NCBI GenBank assembly: GCA_963681505.1
Contig: OY811980.1
Coordinates: forward strand, 7,631,118-7,695,117
Source of the DNA: Eunapius fragilis
Lineage: Eukaryota; Porifera; Demospongiae; Spongillida; Spongillidae
Reading direction: 5' to 3'
Length of the DNA stretch: 64,000 nucleotides
Shown here: in pieces, positions 49,327 to 61,900 of the stretch
Layout of the letters: each line of letters opens with the position of its first letter
Position numbering within the stretch: position 1 is the stretch's first letter
Made by a program: the position numbers and the translations under genes
The notes under the pieces: generated by a model
Database searches by the model: none
Told to the model about the DNA's origin: nothing
What the model saw: the letters and a program-made list of their open reading frames with translations, nothing else

Positions 49327-50570
49327 TTGATTCCTGTACATTAGCAATTTTTTCCCCCTAATTATGGCTACCCTGTATTCAAGGTTAGCAATCCCTTCTT
49401 GATTATGGGTACCCTGTATTCAAGATTAAGCTTACTTAAGTCTTCAAGTTCTCAACATTCAAATGAAACACTGAACGATTTGGATATGCCTTATTTAGTA
49501 TAGATAGATTTTTCCAGTTGGGTCAGCAGGCTAGGCAGGCCCAATGGGTACCTAGAAGGCAGGCCACACCTCTGACCTGGCTATAGGAGGCAGGGTGCCT
49601 AGCTCTGCCTCAGGAGAGGGGGCCCTCGGTCTTCACCCATATCTCTTCATATCTTCAAACTTTTCCACAATGATAGACAGACTTTGTATTGTTAAAATCT
49701 GGGAGACAAGATTAATTAGGATGGTAAACATGATCAGGTTTGGGACAGCTGCAACACCTAATAATTCATGTATTACTTACGTGAAACCCAACTATTTAAA
49801 ATAAAAAACTACCCACAATGGTGATGTGCTGGTCACTGTTCCAAATTAGCATGCATGTGTTTATTAGAAACAGGCCTGCTTCTAATTAATACATGCAGTT
49901 GGACTCCACTGGCAACTGAATGACTTGCATGTTAGAATTATATGGTGCTTAGAACATAATTCATTGGATGGCTTCTTAGTTCCTGTATATCGCAATTAAA
50001 TTATTTATCCTTAACCCTTGATGGGAGCGTGGAACACTTTCTGCTGTGGGAATTTTGTGTGGGATCCTATTTCTGCCAATGGGATTCCACCCTGGCTATT
50101 AAGAAAATTTCTCACACTGTCTCTTTTTATCAAAGCAAACAAACATTGTCCTCAGAGATTGTAACTAATAGCCTGCTGACCCAACTGGAAAAATCTATCT
50201 ATACCAAATAAGGCATATCCAAATCGTTCAGTGTTTCATTTGAATGTTGAGAACTTGAAGACTTAAGTAAGCTTAATCTTGAATACAGGGTACCCATAAT
50301 CAAAAACCTTACGCATTTCACCAGAGGTATACTAGCTGGGTGTGGTACGACTACCGCGTCAATATGCTATAATGCGCTTGGCAATACATGTGGTTTGATG
50401 TACAATATACTATTATTAACATATTATTTTAAAGGTCAACAACCATATCAACAAGGTCCGGCCTCTGCTCTTGAATACGGGTACCCATAATCAAGAAGGG
50501 ATTGCTAACCTTGAATACAGGGTAGCCATAATTAGGGGGGAAAAATTGCTAATGTACAGGAATCAATAAA
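49326..50570. repeat. Inverted repeat around a 0.6 kb non-coding loop
   Basis: 49326-49540 is nearly the reverse complement of 50170-50570, apart from about 180 bp extra in the right arm (about 50300-50480). The arms contain tgaatacagggtacccataa motifs. The loop equals, in opposite orientation, 15256-15885 of block 1. No coding potential. Confidence 0.7.
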
Positions 50571-50692
50571 CTATTTGTAAATTACATACTGTAACCTAAT
50601 TATCTGATCACCACATTCAGTTTATGTTTGTTTTCTATGATGAATTGGTTTTGTGGTTTATTTATTTCTTTTTTAAAAATAAAAACAATATA

Positions 50693-51066
50693 GCACACAC
50701 ACTACAACACACACACACTACAGCACACACACAACAGCACACACACTACAGCACACACACTACAACACACACACTACAGCACACACACTACAGCACACAC
50801 ACTACAGCACACACACTACAGCACACACACTACAACACACACACTACAGCACACACACTACAGCACACACACTGCAGTACACACACTACAACACACACAC
50901 TACAACACACACACTACAGCACACACACTACAGCACACACACTAAAACACACACTACAGCACACACACTACAGCACACACACTACAGCACACACACTGCA
51001 GCACAAACACTATAGCACACACACTACAGCACACACACACTACAACACACACTACAGTACACACAG
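50693..51066. repeat. 14-bp minisatellite, about 26 units
   Basis: Same unit as 16397-16462. Open frames rich in His and Thr here are composition artefacts. Confidence 0.9.
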
Positions 51067-51399
51067 TCGGTCATCTCCAGCAGCATTACCCTGCTGGGCT
51101 GGAACAGAGAGCCTTTGCATAAGGTAGCTCGAATGACCGCTGGTCTTCAGAATTAACTGTGATCTTTCGACCAAGCTCTCTTAATGGGCTCAGGGTCACA
51201 TGTAGAGCATATTTCATTTTTCTGTATGGTACACAGGTATATGTGACATCAATACCGTAGTATATACAAAGCTTTCATTTCTTATAGTGGAAATGTCACA
51301 TATGCAATATTTACATTACTCATTTGCACCATATTTGAACATTTCATGCAGTGAGAGTTACTAGGCTCTAGTTTTTTTCTTCAGCGCTCTTACTCATAT

Positions 51400-51525
51400 G
51401 TACACACATCCACACACCCCTGCACACACCTGTGCACACATCCACACACACCTTCACACACACCTGCACACACATCCACACACACCTGAACACACATTCA
51501 CACACACCTGTACACACACGCACAT
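51400..51525. repeat. CA-rich tract
   Basis: Imperfect cacacctgcacacacatcc repeats, matching 16835-16925. Confidence 0.8.
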
Positions 51526-51929
51526 CCCACAAATGTACAAACATGATGCTGAGAATTTATTTCAATACAGAAAAAGGAAAATAACACGTAACACCTTTAC
51601 AAAACACAACACATGACTAAAACAAGGGTTTCTTTGAGTGATGCTACCGTAAATGGATGGTTACCCTCATCTGATGCACAGGAGGCTTTGGTGAGGTAAG
51701 GAGAGGCCCAGGGGAGGTGGGATCCCACGCCAGCATCATGTGCCATTTCTCCTGAGGACAGAGGACACACTGTTGGGGTAGAAGGACATACTTCCTATTC
51801 TGGTAGGCACTAGAGCTCCATCTGGATTGCTATGACAGTGGAGACAGTGCTTTGAGTCAACAAAGTTGGTAGATGATTGTTAATGGAAATGAAAATGGTC
51901 ACATGACCACAATCAGCCTCCACCATCGT

Positions 51930-52210
51930 CTCCTGCCTCTCAGCACCAGGCATCATGGGACTTGCCCAGCCACCTTTGAGACCTTTACTTCCATCTGCAC
52001 CTGACCCTGTGACTAGGGACTACTTTGTGGTGTTAACAGCCTTGGCACACATGTCCTCAGTAGAGCAAAGGCAGACATTCACGTCACACGGCCATCAATA
52101 ACATTATCCATCGTTCACTGGCTGCTGCTAAGATCACATCTTGCCTTGAGCCTGTTGGCCTCCTAAGGTCTGGTGGTAAGCAGTCACTACTGTGCCAGAG
52201 AGCAGTATGG
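51930..52210 (+). mobile_element. LINE-C fragment, sister of 19136-19440
   Basis: Same decayed INNIIHRSLAAAKITSCLEP reading in a colinear context. Because both blocks carry it, the insertion predates the block duplication. Confidence 0.45.
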
Positions 52211-52506
52211 CATGGGCATGAGGATAAAACCAGGCACAGCTCAAACCAGCCCAAGGCACATGTGAAGGTCTTCACACAGGATATGAGGGGCAGGAAGGAG
52301 GGGCTTCCATTTGTGCTAATAGGTTAATCCCTCTAGATGTAATGTTTACGTAGGGGGGTGGGGTGGTTGTAAGTTACATTCCTTAGAGAAGTGTGCACAG
52401 GATTTAAGACATAACAAAGCCTTCTTAGGAATTGGAGGGAGTGTATACAAAGATAAGGGAGTACTCCCATTTCCATGTGTGAGTGATGACCCATCCGCTG
52501 AGTCCA

Positions 52507-54139
52507 TCCTGTCCCCACTAGCAGTGATATGTACCATCTCTCCTGTCCTCACTAGCAGTGATATGTACCGTCTCCCCTGTCCTCACTAGCAGTGATATGT
52601 ACCGTCTCCCCTGTCCCCACTAGCAGTGATATGTACCATCTCTCCTGTCCTCACTAGCAGTGATATGTACCATCTCTCCTGTCCCCACTAGCAGTGATAT
52701 GTACCATCTCTCCTGTCCTCACTAGCAGTGATATGTACCATCTCTCCTGTCCTCACTAGCAGTGATATGTACCATCTCTCCTGTCCTCACTAGCAGTGAT
52801 ATGTACCATCTCTCCTGTCCTCACTAGCAGTGATATGTACCATCTCTCCTGTCCCCACTAGCAGTGATATGTACCATCTCTCCTGTCCTCACTAGCAGTG
52901 ATATGTACCATCTCTCCTGTCCTCACTAGCAGTGATATGTACCATCTCCCCTGTCCCCACTAGCAGTGATATGTACCATCTCTACTGTCCTCACTAGCAG
53001 TGATATGTACCATCTCTCCTGTCCCCACTAGCAGTGATATGTACCATCTCCCCTGTCCTCACTAGCAGTGATATGTACCATCTCTCCTGTCCTCACTAGC
53101 AGTGATATGTACCATCTCCCCTGTCCTCACTAGCAGTGATATGTACCATCTCTCCTGTCCCCACTAGCAGTGATATGTACCATCTCTCCTGTCCTCACTA
53201 GCAGTGATATGTACCATCTCTCCTGTCCTCACTAGCAGTGATATGTACCATCTCTCCTGTCCTCACTAGCAGTGATATGTACCATCTCCCCTGTCCTCAC
53301 TAGCAGTGATATGTACCATCTCCCCTGTCCTCACTAGCAGTGATATGTACCATCTCTCCTGTCCCCACTAGCAGTGATATGTACCATCTCTCCTGTCCTC
53401 ACTAGCAGTGATATGTACCATCTCTCCTGTCCTCACTAGCAGTGATATGTACCATCTCTCCTGTCCTCACTAGCAGTGATATGTACCATCTCTCCTGTCC
53501 TCACTAGCAGTGATATGTACCATCTCTCCTGTCCCCACTAGCAGTGATATGTTCCATCTCTCCTGTCCCCACTAGCAGTGATATGTACCATCTCTCCTGT
53601 CCTCACTAGCAGTGATATGTACCATCTCTCCTGTCCTCACTAGCAGTGATATGTACCATCTCTCCTGTCCTCACTAGCAGTGATATGTACCATCTCTCCT
53701 GTCCTCACTAGCAGTGATATGTACCATCTCCCCTGTCCCCACTAGCAGTGATATGTACCATCTCTCCTGTCCCCACTAGCAGTGATATGTACCATCTCCC
53801 CTGTCCTCACTAGCAGTGATATGTACCATCTCTCCTGTCCTCACTAGCAGTGATATGTACCATCTCCCCTGTCCCCACTAGCAGTGATATGTACCATCTC
53901 TACTGTCCTCACTAGCAGTGATATGTACCATCTCTCCTGTCCCCACTAGCAGTGATATGTACCATCTCTCCTGTCCCCACTAGCAGTGATATGTACCATC
54001 TCTCCTGTCCCCACTAGCAGTGATATGTACCATATCTCCTGTCCCCACTAGCAGTGATATGTACCATCTCTCCTGTCCTCACTAGCAGTGACATGTACCA
54101 TCTCTCCTGTCCTCACTAGCAGTGATATGTACCATCTCT
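52507..54139. repeat. 34-bp minisatellite, about 48 units
   Basis: Unit ctcactagcagtgatatgta plus ccatctctcctgtc with few variants. It begins at the end of the non-coding spacer and stops about 160 bp beyond the stop codon of RPTP-A, so it lies just downstream of that gene, possibly within its 3' untranslated region. Block 1 lacks it. Confidence 0.95.
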
Positions 54140-54296
54140 CACACAACACCAACCTGTACGACTTGAAATTAAAAAAAAAAATCACTTTTAAAAATTTGCA
54201 CACACATATACATAACATTCTGATATAAAAAGGGTTCTACTGAATTTGCAAACATGAGTAAAAAAAATCATCTCACATCAAGATCATAGCCATTAT

Positions 54297-55952
54297 TCAT
54301 CGAAAGTTAGAGTACTGGTTGAACTGATCTAGGAAGACCACCGCTACCTTAAAGATTAGCTGGTACTGGTCCTGTATCCATGGAAATATAAACAGATAAC
54401 CCTATGGTTCAATAGAGTACCAAGTACAGCTTACCACAGTGAGCACGGCTCCAGGCTTATGGGTGCGAATAGCCTTTACTATCTGGAACACATCCACCAC
54501 TCCTTCTGCCTTACACTGCTGGGTCACCATGGTGATGGCACAGAACATACCAGACCTTCCCACAGTGTTACTGGAGGGGGGAGGAGGGAGCATCATGTGA
54601 CCTCACATGATCCAAAGGGAGCTATGGTTGGGATGGGGAGGAGGTACCTGCAGTGTACCACAATGGGGTGGTTCCCAGTCCTTCTCTGCACCTTGTCCAC
54701 CTCTTCAATGACATCAGTGATGGTGGCAAGGTTAGCACACACCCCATCAGGTGTCCAGTTGGTGATGTGGAACTGGGTCACTTGATGTATTTGTGTACTC
54801 TGCAGATGTTTAGTTGATCACAGAGGAAGACCATACCCCATGCCCCACTCTACACACACCATGGCCCCCTCCACACACACCATGACCCCCTCCACACACA
54901 CCATGGCCCCCTCCACACACACCATGGCCCCCTCCACACACACCATGGCCCCCTCCACACACACCATGCCCCCCCCCCCCCCTTTCACACACAGCTAGCA
55001 GCCTATAACTCATACTTGCTATGGTTCAACATAATGTGTGTACACACACACAGGTGGGTATGTCTAACCTGGTTACAAGGAAGCCCACATTGCACACACA
55101 CCTCTAATCATGAAAGGTGACATCTGATCTGGTCCATTGCTCCATTCCATACCCGGACAGAATTCCAAATTCCCCAACACACCCACCATGCCCACACCCA
55201 CACAACACCCACCCACACAGAGCCAACACATCAACAGTGGCCACACCCACCTTGGCAGCAGCCAGGTACAGTGTCCTTGTGGTGTAGCCATCATGGACCT
55301 CCTGCCCTCCACTCTCTATGGTGAACTCTCCATAGCTCTCTATCCCTTGGTCTGGCCAGTACTGGTGACACACCTCCTGTATACCACATGAGAATAATAA
55401 TGGTCTGGGCACCAGTTCAGGCTCCACCCACCTTCCCCTCCTCCTGGAGCTGGGATAACATGACAATGGCTCCACATTTCCCGTCAGACACCATCTTCCA
55501 GAAGTCTCTACATGTGGACTTCAAGGGACCTTGGGCTATAATGAAGGCCTTCTGTTGCTTATATCCCTGGGGTGGGAGGAGCAATGTAGTCATGGCAACC
55601 CTAGCCTTAATGACAGGCAATAACCAGTACTGACATTAACAAAGCAGGCATTGATGTAATCAGGATATTCCTGTTTGAGGATAACACGAGACCTGTCAGC
55701 TGCACACAGAGAGAATGTGCACATGATGAAAATCTAACACACTGACCAGGCCATTTCCTCATCCCTCTCCTCTCCTTCATTCTACCTCCCTCCCCTCCCC
55801 ACCCTTCCTCCTTCCTCTCCCTCTCTCCTTTCTCTCCCTCTCCCCCCTCCCTACTCACGGGGGAGGTAGTCTATACTGCGGTTCTTTCCTGTTTCCTCCA
55901 CGGCAACATCTCTGCAGACTGATGTTGGATCAGGGGACACTTGTCCCAGGAC
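54297..55952 (-). other. PTP D2 domain of RPTP-A (seven exons)
   Basis: Begins after VLGQVSPDP...[10 protein letters not shown], then [38 protein letters not shown] and [10 protein letters not shown], ending with [14 protein letters not shown]. In the signature HCxAGxGR[ST]G, Ala is replaced by Asn and Gly by Thr, while Cys and Arg remain. The WPD loop has an inserted Thr. Low or absent activity is inferred from family knowledge of D2 domains. Confidence 0.8.
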
Positions 55953-58900
55953 CTGCACAGGTATACAGATGATGAATTGACCAATCATATCAGAGATGGA
56001 ATGTCACAATGTACTTCAAACTGAGATTCCAGTCCAGTTTTATTTGACACAGGATCCTTGGTTTGGAATGAGTTCAGAGAGACATGGATATCAGAGACCT
56101 GGACCTGAGTGTTCCCACACATCACTGACTCCAGAATGGCATCATGGAGAAATATGTACTGATTCTATGATAGAGGAAGTGGGAGGGGCATGAGAGAGGG
56201 GTGGGAGGGGCCACAGGAGGTGACCTACAGGTGTCTGAACCATCTTCATCCTCTGTCGTCTCATCTTCCTGATGGTACCGGCTATGTCCACCATTCCCTC
56301 CTTCTCTATCTGCTCCAGGACTGTGTCTATCGCAATCAGTGTTCCCGTGCGCCCCACACCAGCACTGTAGGGTCACAGGGGTCACCATGACACCCCTCTC
56401 CCTCCTCCCTTCACCCACCTGCAGTGTACCAAGAGGGGTCCCCTGCCCCCATCATGTTGGGACCTGACCTTCCTGTGGAAGGCCAAGAGGGAGGTGGCAT
56501 ACTCTGGTACCCCATGGTCAGGCCAGCCAGTGAAGTGATACTGGATCACCTTCCTTTTGGGTACATCTGACCCTGACAGCTACGGGAGGAGGATGAAAAG
56601 GTGGAAGAACTGGGGAACATGCTGTGACACAGGGTGGAAGGACTGGTTACTGTAAACCATATTGCACATAGCAGAAGTCCAACCATCCAGCCATTTACTA
56701 CAAGCAATAGTATTCCCAAAGGTACAGGCATAGCCACCCATGAAAACTCACAGACACTTCAAAGACCCTGATGACATAGTCTGCAAATTCCTTATTCTCA
56801 GTGGTGGCTACAGTGAAGGGTCCATACTTCTGATGGCCTGACTCTGGCCAGTACTGCTGACACTTGATCTTGCCATCCTCCTTGATGTTGGTCACCATGA
56901 CGATGGAAGGCACACCCTCCTGCCACACCAGCCTCCAGAAGTCCACAATAGTAGGTGGAAGAGGACCTTGGAGAGAGGGGGAAAGATGGAGGAGGTAAGA
57001 GGTCACATGCTTCACGAGAGGTGAGCTACCTTGAGTGGCTATGAACTTCTTTGGCCCTGAGTATCCCTGTTAAGAAGGAACACATCTTGTAGTTCATGGA
57101 ACACATTATCAATTCAAGTGCTCACAGAAATGAAAGAAGCATTGATGTAGCTCCTCTGACAGTCTTGTTGACCCTCCATTGGAGAGAGCTGGATTAGATT
57201 CTCATCATCTGTGGGCATGAGGGTGTGGCACGTGATCCCTCATCCCCAGTCCCCTACACCCCAAACTCACAGGGCACAATGTTGGCAAATCTGTTGAGAG
57301 TCTTATTATCAGCACTAGTGGCCACAGTGGAGGGACGTTTGGTACTGGACTCCAGAGACTAATTACGGGCACGTAAGTGTTAAAGTCCTCTTGTTCCCAT
57401 GGAGATAGCCACACCCACTCACCCTGTACTGATTGTTGAATCCAGCATTGTTTTTGTCATGGTTATTGTACACATACTTTCCAAACTTGGCCAATGGTAT
57501 TATTGGTACGGTCATCTGGTAGTCCCCAGGCAGCTCTATCTCACTGCCGTACACACCAAGGGACACCTTACGTCTGTCCACACCTAGTTCATTGGCCACC
57601 TCCAGTTCATACACACCAGCTTGTTCCATCTCTGCTGTGTGGATGACAAGGCTTCCATCCTCCCCAATGGTGAGGGAGTGGTCTGTGGTGACCTTGGTCC
57701 CATTATGGTACCAGGTGAAGGAGGGCCTTGGGTATCCTGTGACACGAACATTGAAGACCACCTCCTCCCCATCCACCACATCACAGTTAGAGGGGAACTC
57801 CTTAATGGTAGGGACTGGAATGAGAGGAGGTATTGGTGAGAGGAGGGAAGGAGGGAGGGATGGGGAGGGGGAGGGAGGGAATGAGAGGAGGCATCAATGA
57901 GTACATGTGTTGTCCTATGGGTTCGTGCAAAGGGATGGTCTAGCATCATGTGATAATACAATCAGGGGTGCCCAGTATCATGTGATCATTTGCGGGGTGT
58001 GACCAAGTGTCACATGATCATCCAATGGGGTCATGTGATCATCCAATAGGCCATGTGATCATCTAATGGGGTCATATGATCATCCAATAGGGTCATGTGA
58101 TCACCCAATGGGGTCATGTGATCATCCAATGCAATAAGGTCATGTGATCATCCTACCTTGACGAGCAGGTTCCCCAGAGATGGTAGCATAGGCTTCCTCC
58201 TCCCCAGTCCTCTCTCTGCTGGCGTCCACTTCCTCAGTAGGTGAAGCCGCTTTCTTGACCATCTCGTAGGGGGGCGTGGTCACAGATTTTGTGGCATAGT
58301 TACCTCTACGTCTACATGTGTCAGTGGTGTGTGTGATGTGTGAGAGGTGTGTGATGTGTGGGAGGTGTGTGATGTGTGGGAGGTGTGTGATGTGTGGGAG
58401 GTGTGTGATGTGTGGAAGGTGTGTGATGTGTGAGAGGTATGTGATGTGTGGGAGGTGTGTGATGTGTCAGAGGTGTGTGCCCATATATCAGTGGTGTGTA
58501 CATGTATGCATGTGGGAGGTGTGTGTGTGGGTAGCTATTGCCACACATGACCACACTAATGGCTGCTCTAACCTTAAGGTAATCACTATGACAACTATGA
58601 TTACAACCACAATCAGTACGACCACGCCCACAAGCACTCCTCCCACTGCCCCTCCAATGGCAGCACCAGAGCTGGCAGCACTAGAGCCAGTTCCCCCTAT
58701 GAGGTGGGGAGGGGAGGAAGGAGGGAGGTGGACTTGGTGGTAAGATGATGGCAATGTAACTTACCTGGTGTGATGGTGGGTGTGTCACTTCCTGATGAAG
58801 GGATGTCTCCATTGTATGACTGTCCTGCAATGGTCACCATGGCTACCACACTGAACTGGTACACTCCATTAGGACTGAGGTTGGTGATGTCCCCAGAGGT

Positions 58901-61900
58901 GGTGGTTGGTGGGAAGGTCTGACTGATGTACCCACCCGACTGCCTCTTTGAAGTATTGGGAAGAGAACGATAATATACAGTGTACCCTGTAAGGATGCCA
59001 TCTTGAGGGAGCCACTGGACAGCCAGCCAGGACACTCTGACAGATGTTGTGTTGGTGGCTACTACCTTCACCCCTGTCACATTGGCTGAAGGGTATATAA
59101 GACCAGACCATAAACAAATCAAAATACCTTCAGTACCCCCTCCCCCCCCCACCAAGGGTAAATAAGTAACACAAACAAACAAACATTGTGAAAATACAGT
59201 ACTCATCCAATCAATTCTACTGGGTGTGGCTAGAACAAAACAATTTTGCTCTGTCATTATACCAGCAGTTGATGTGTTGCTGTGACAATAAGGGGTAGTG
59301 TAGGCTATGTATGGTGGTCCTACACACACCCCCTCACATATCTCACAGTACATTGTCACAGAGGCCTAAACTATGAATACTATTGAGGTATGCTATTTAT
59401 CTTGGTCAAATATTATCCCTGGAAGAGGACCAACGTTCCTCACATCTACAATGTCACAGGAGGCCTAGTGCCTTAGCAACATAGCACCGTAGCATTGGCT
59501 ATACACTTGTACACTCACGTATAGCTGCAGTACTGGTCTGTACTTGTTGTGGTGTCCCTGGTCCTGTGATGGTGTAACCAACGACAGAGAAGGTGTAGGG
59601 GGTCCTTGGTACCAGTCCTGTTATTGTCACTGGGGGTGTGGTTGTGTTGACTATTCCATTGGTGGAGTAGGTCACCTGATACATGATGATCACCCCATTG
59701 GGGGTAGGAGGGGGTAGCCATGTGAGTGTGATGGTTGTGAAGGTATTGTTGAAGGCTTGTAGTCCACTCACTGGACCAGGTGCTAGTGTGGAGAGAAATA
59801 ATTCACCTCTTCAATACTCATCCATCTCACACTTACCACTTTGCTCAGTCACCACAAAGAGAGGAGAGGTATAAGGACCCATGGCTCCATCACTGTTGAC
59901 TGCTGACACCTCAATGGAGTAGTTGGTATAAGGAGCCAGTCCAGTCACAGTCACTGCCCTACCAGAGGTAGCTACTGTCCCTCTCACACCACTGGTCACA
60001 GGTCCATAGAGAACACTGTACCCCATTATCACACTGTTCTGGTCCACACAGGGGACTTCCCCCAAACTGATGGTGACAGTGGAGGAGGTCTTGTTCACTT
60101 CAGTGAGGCTGTTAGGAGGAGCAGAGGGAGCTGTTGGGGAGAGAAGGGAAGGGAGTCAGCCATCTTGAGATGAGATCATCCACCTCACCTGCTGAGGAGG
60201 TGTTGACCATCACACTAGCTGGAAAGCTGCTTGCCCCACCAATGGAGGCAGTGAGGGTGAGGGTGTAGGGACTGAACTCCTGCAGTCCAGTGATGGTGTA
60301 CTGGGTAGCAGTGCCAATGGACACATTCCCACCACCACCACCACCACCACCAGCACATGGTCCCTGGTAGGTGTAGGAGAGGGTGTAGGTGGTACCTATC
60401 TCTCCAGCAGTCTGTGACCACATGACAGTGATAGATGTTGAGGTGACCTGTGCCATGGGTGAGGGGGTTGATGGTACTGGGGAGGAGGGAGAGGGTAATG
60501 GTTAAGTACCATAACTATAATACAATGACTCACTCGTGACACTAACACTCTGAGATGGAATATAAGTGCCCACAGCTACGACAGAGATGTTGTACTGAAC
60601 CCCAACTTGAAGGTTGGTTAGGACATAAGAGGTAGAAGTGGTTGAACCACCACTTGTACTTGGGACTCCATTAGCCACATAGTAGATATCATATCTGCTC
60701 ACTGGACCACCTAAGGTTGGTGCAGTCCAAGAGACACTGACAGATGTGGGACCAGACTGCACAGCAGTGACACCAGTGGGTGGGGCAGGAGGACCTGTAT
60801 AGAGGTACATGTCTATAGGTACAAGACACTCTTCATAAGCAGTACTTACCTGGTACACTGAGGGATGAGGTAGTGGATCTTTGACTTAGAATAGGCCCTG
60901 TATTACACACTTGTGGTGAACCAGTGCAGCTGATTAGGGGAGAGGTTATAGTGGTGACAGTGCATGTGTACATCCCAGGTGCTCTCCCAGTCACAGTCAG
61001 GGTGTTGTTGTAAGTAGATGTTGGTCGATCTGTCACTATAGTATAGTTACCACCATTCACTGGATATCCATCTATGGTCCACTGCACAGTTGTAGGAGGA
61101 GAACTAGTGCTGGTGCAGGTCAACTGGAACACTAGTGGATTAACATTTGTAGGTGTCAATAGCTGAAACTGGACACCTCCTGTGATGTTAGGACCATCTG
61201 TGGGAGAGTCAACACTTCCATAACACATGTGATGTACTTTCCTCTCTACTTACAAGTGGCTGCTACAGAGAGATTATAGTTAGTAGTTCCAATTATGCCT
61301 GATGCATTAGCTAGTGTGAGATCAGTGTACATTCCAACACAGAGTGTGATGGTGGTATTGGTACAACATTGAACACCATGTGGGAAGTCAGAAGGAGTTC
61401 CACGATACAGCTCTACTCCTCGTGACACATTTCGTTGACCCAACCCTCCAGGGGTGGAAGGAGGGTCTGGTGTTGCTAGTGGAAACAGGACTCCATTTGG
61501 TTGATACCACTGTCCACCTGTTATACCCTCACACAGCAGAGGTTTCATGTATGCTGATTGGCTGGATGTGCTCACTCTGTTTGGTACTGCTGAGAGAGAC
61601 CACAGGCTGTTGTTGGCAGCCATCACAAACAGTTCATTCTGATTCCATGTGATTCTAGGTTGACCTGTGGGAGGGTATGAAATGATCAACCCTGGGATAC
61701 TAGCTCAGTGGTACATGTCCGTGCCAGTTGTTAGGGGTTTTATGCTTTTACATGCATGCAAATGCTATATCCCTCCACCATATATTACTACTATGCCTCA
61801 AAGCAATGTCAAAGGCACGCTATTACCTGTGTGCATGTGCGCGCGTGTATGCGTCTGCATGTGTGTAGGTCTATGTGTGCATCTTCGTGCGCTTAAAGCT

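Noticed and set aside
50624-51127. 167-codon His/Thr-rich frame
   Set aside because: Produced by the 14-bp cacacacactacag array; unit number differs between copies, so no protein is conserved.
58318-58743. Cys/Val/Met-rich plus-strand frame of 141 codons
   Set aside because: Comes from the 18-bp intronic repeat and the antisense of the TM exon of RPTP-A.
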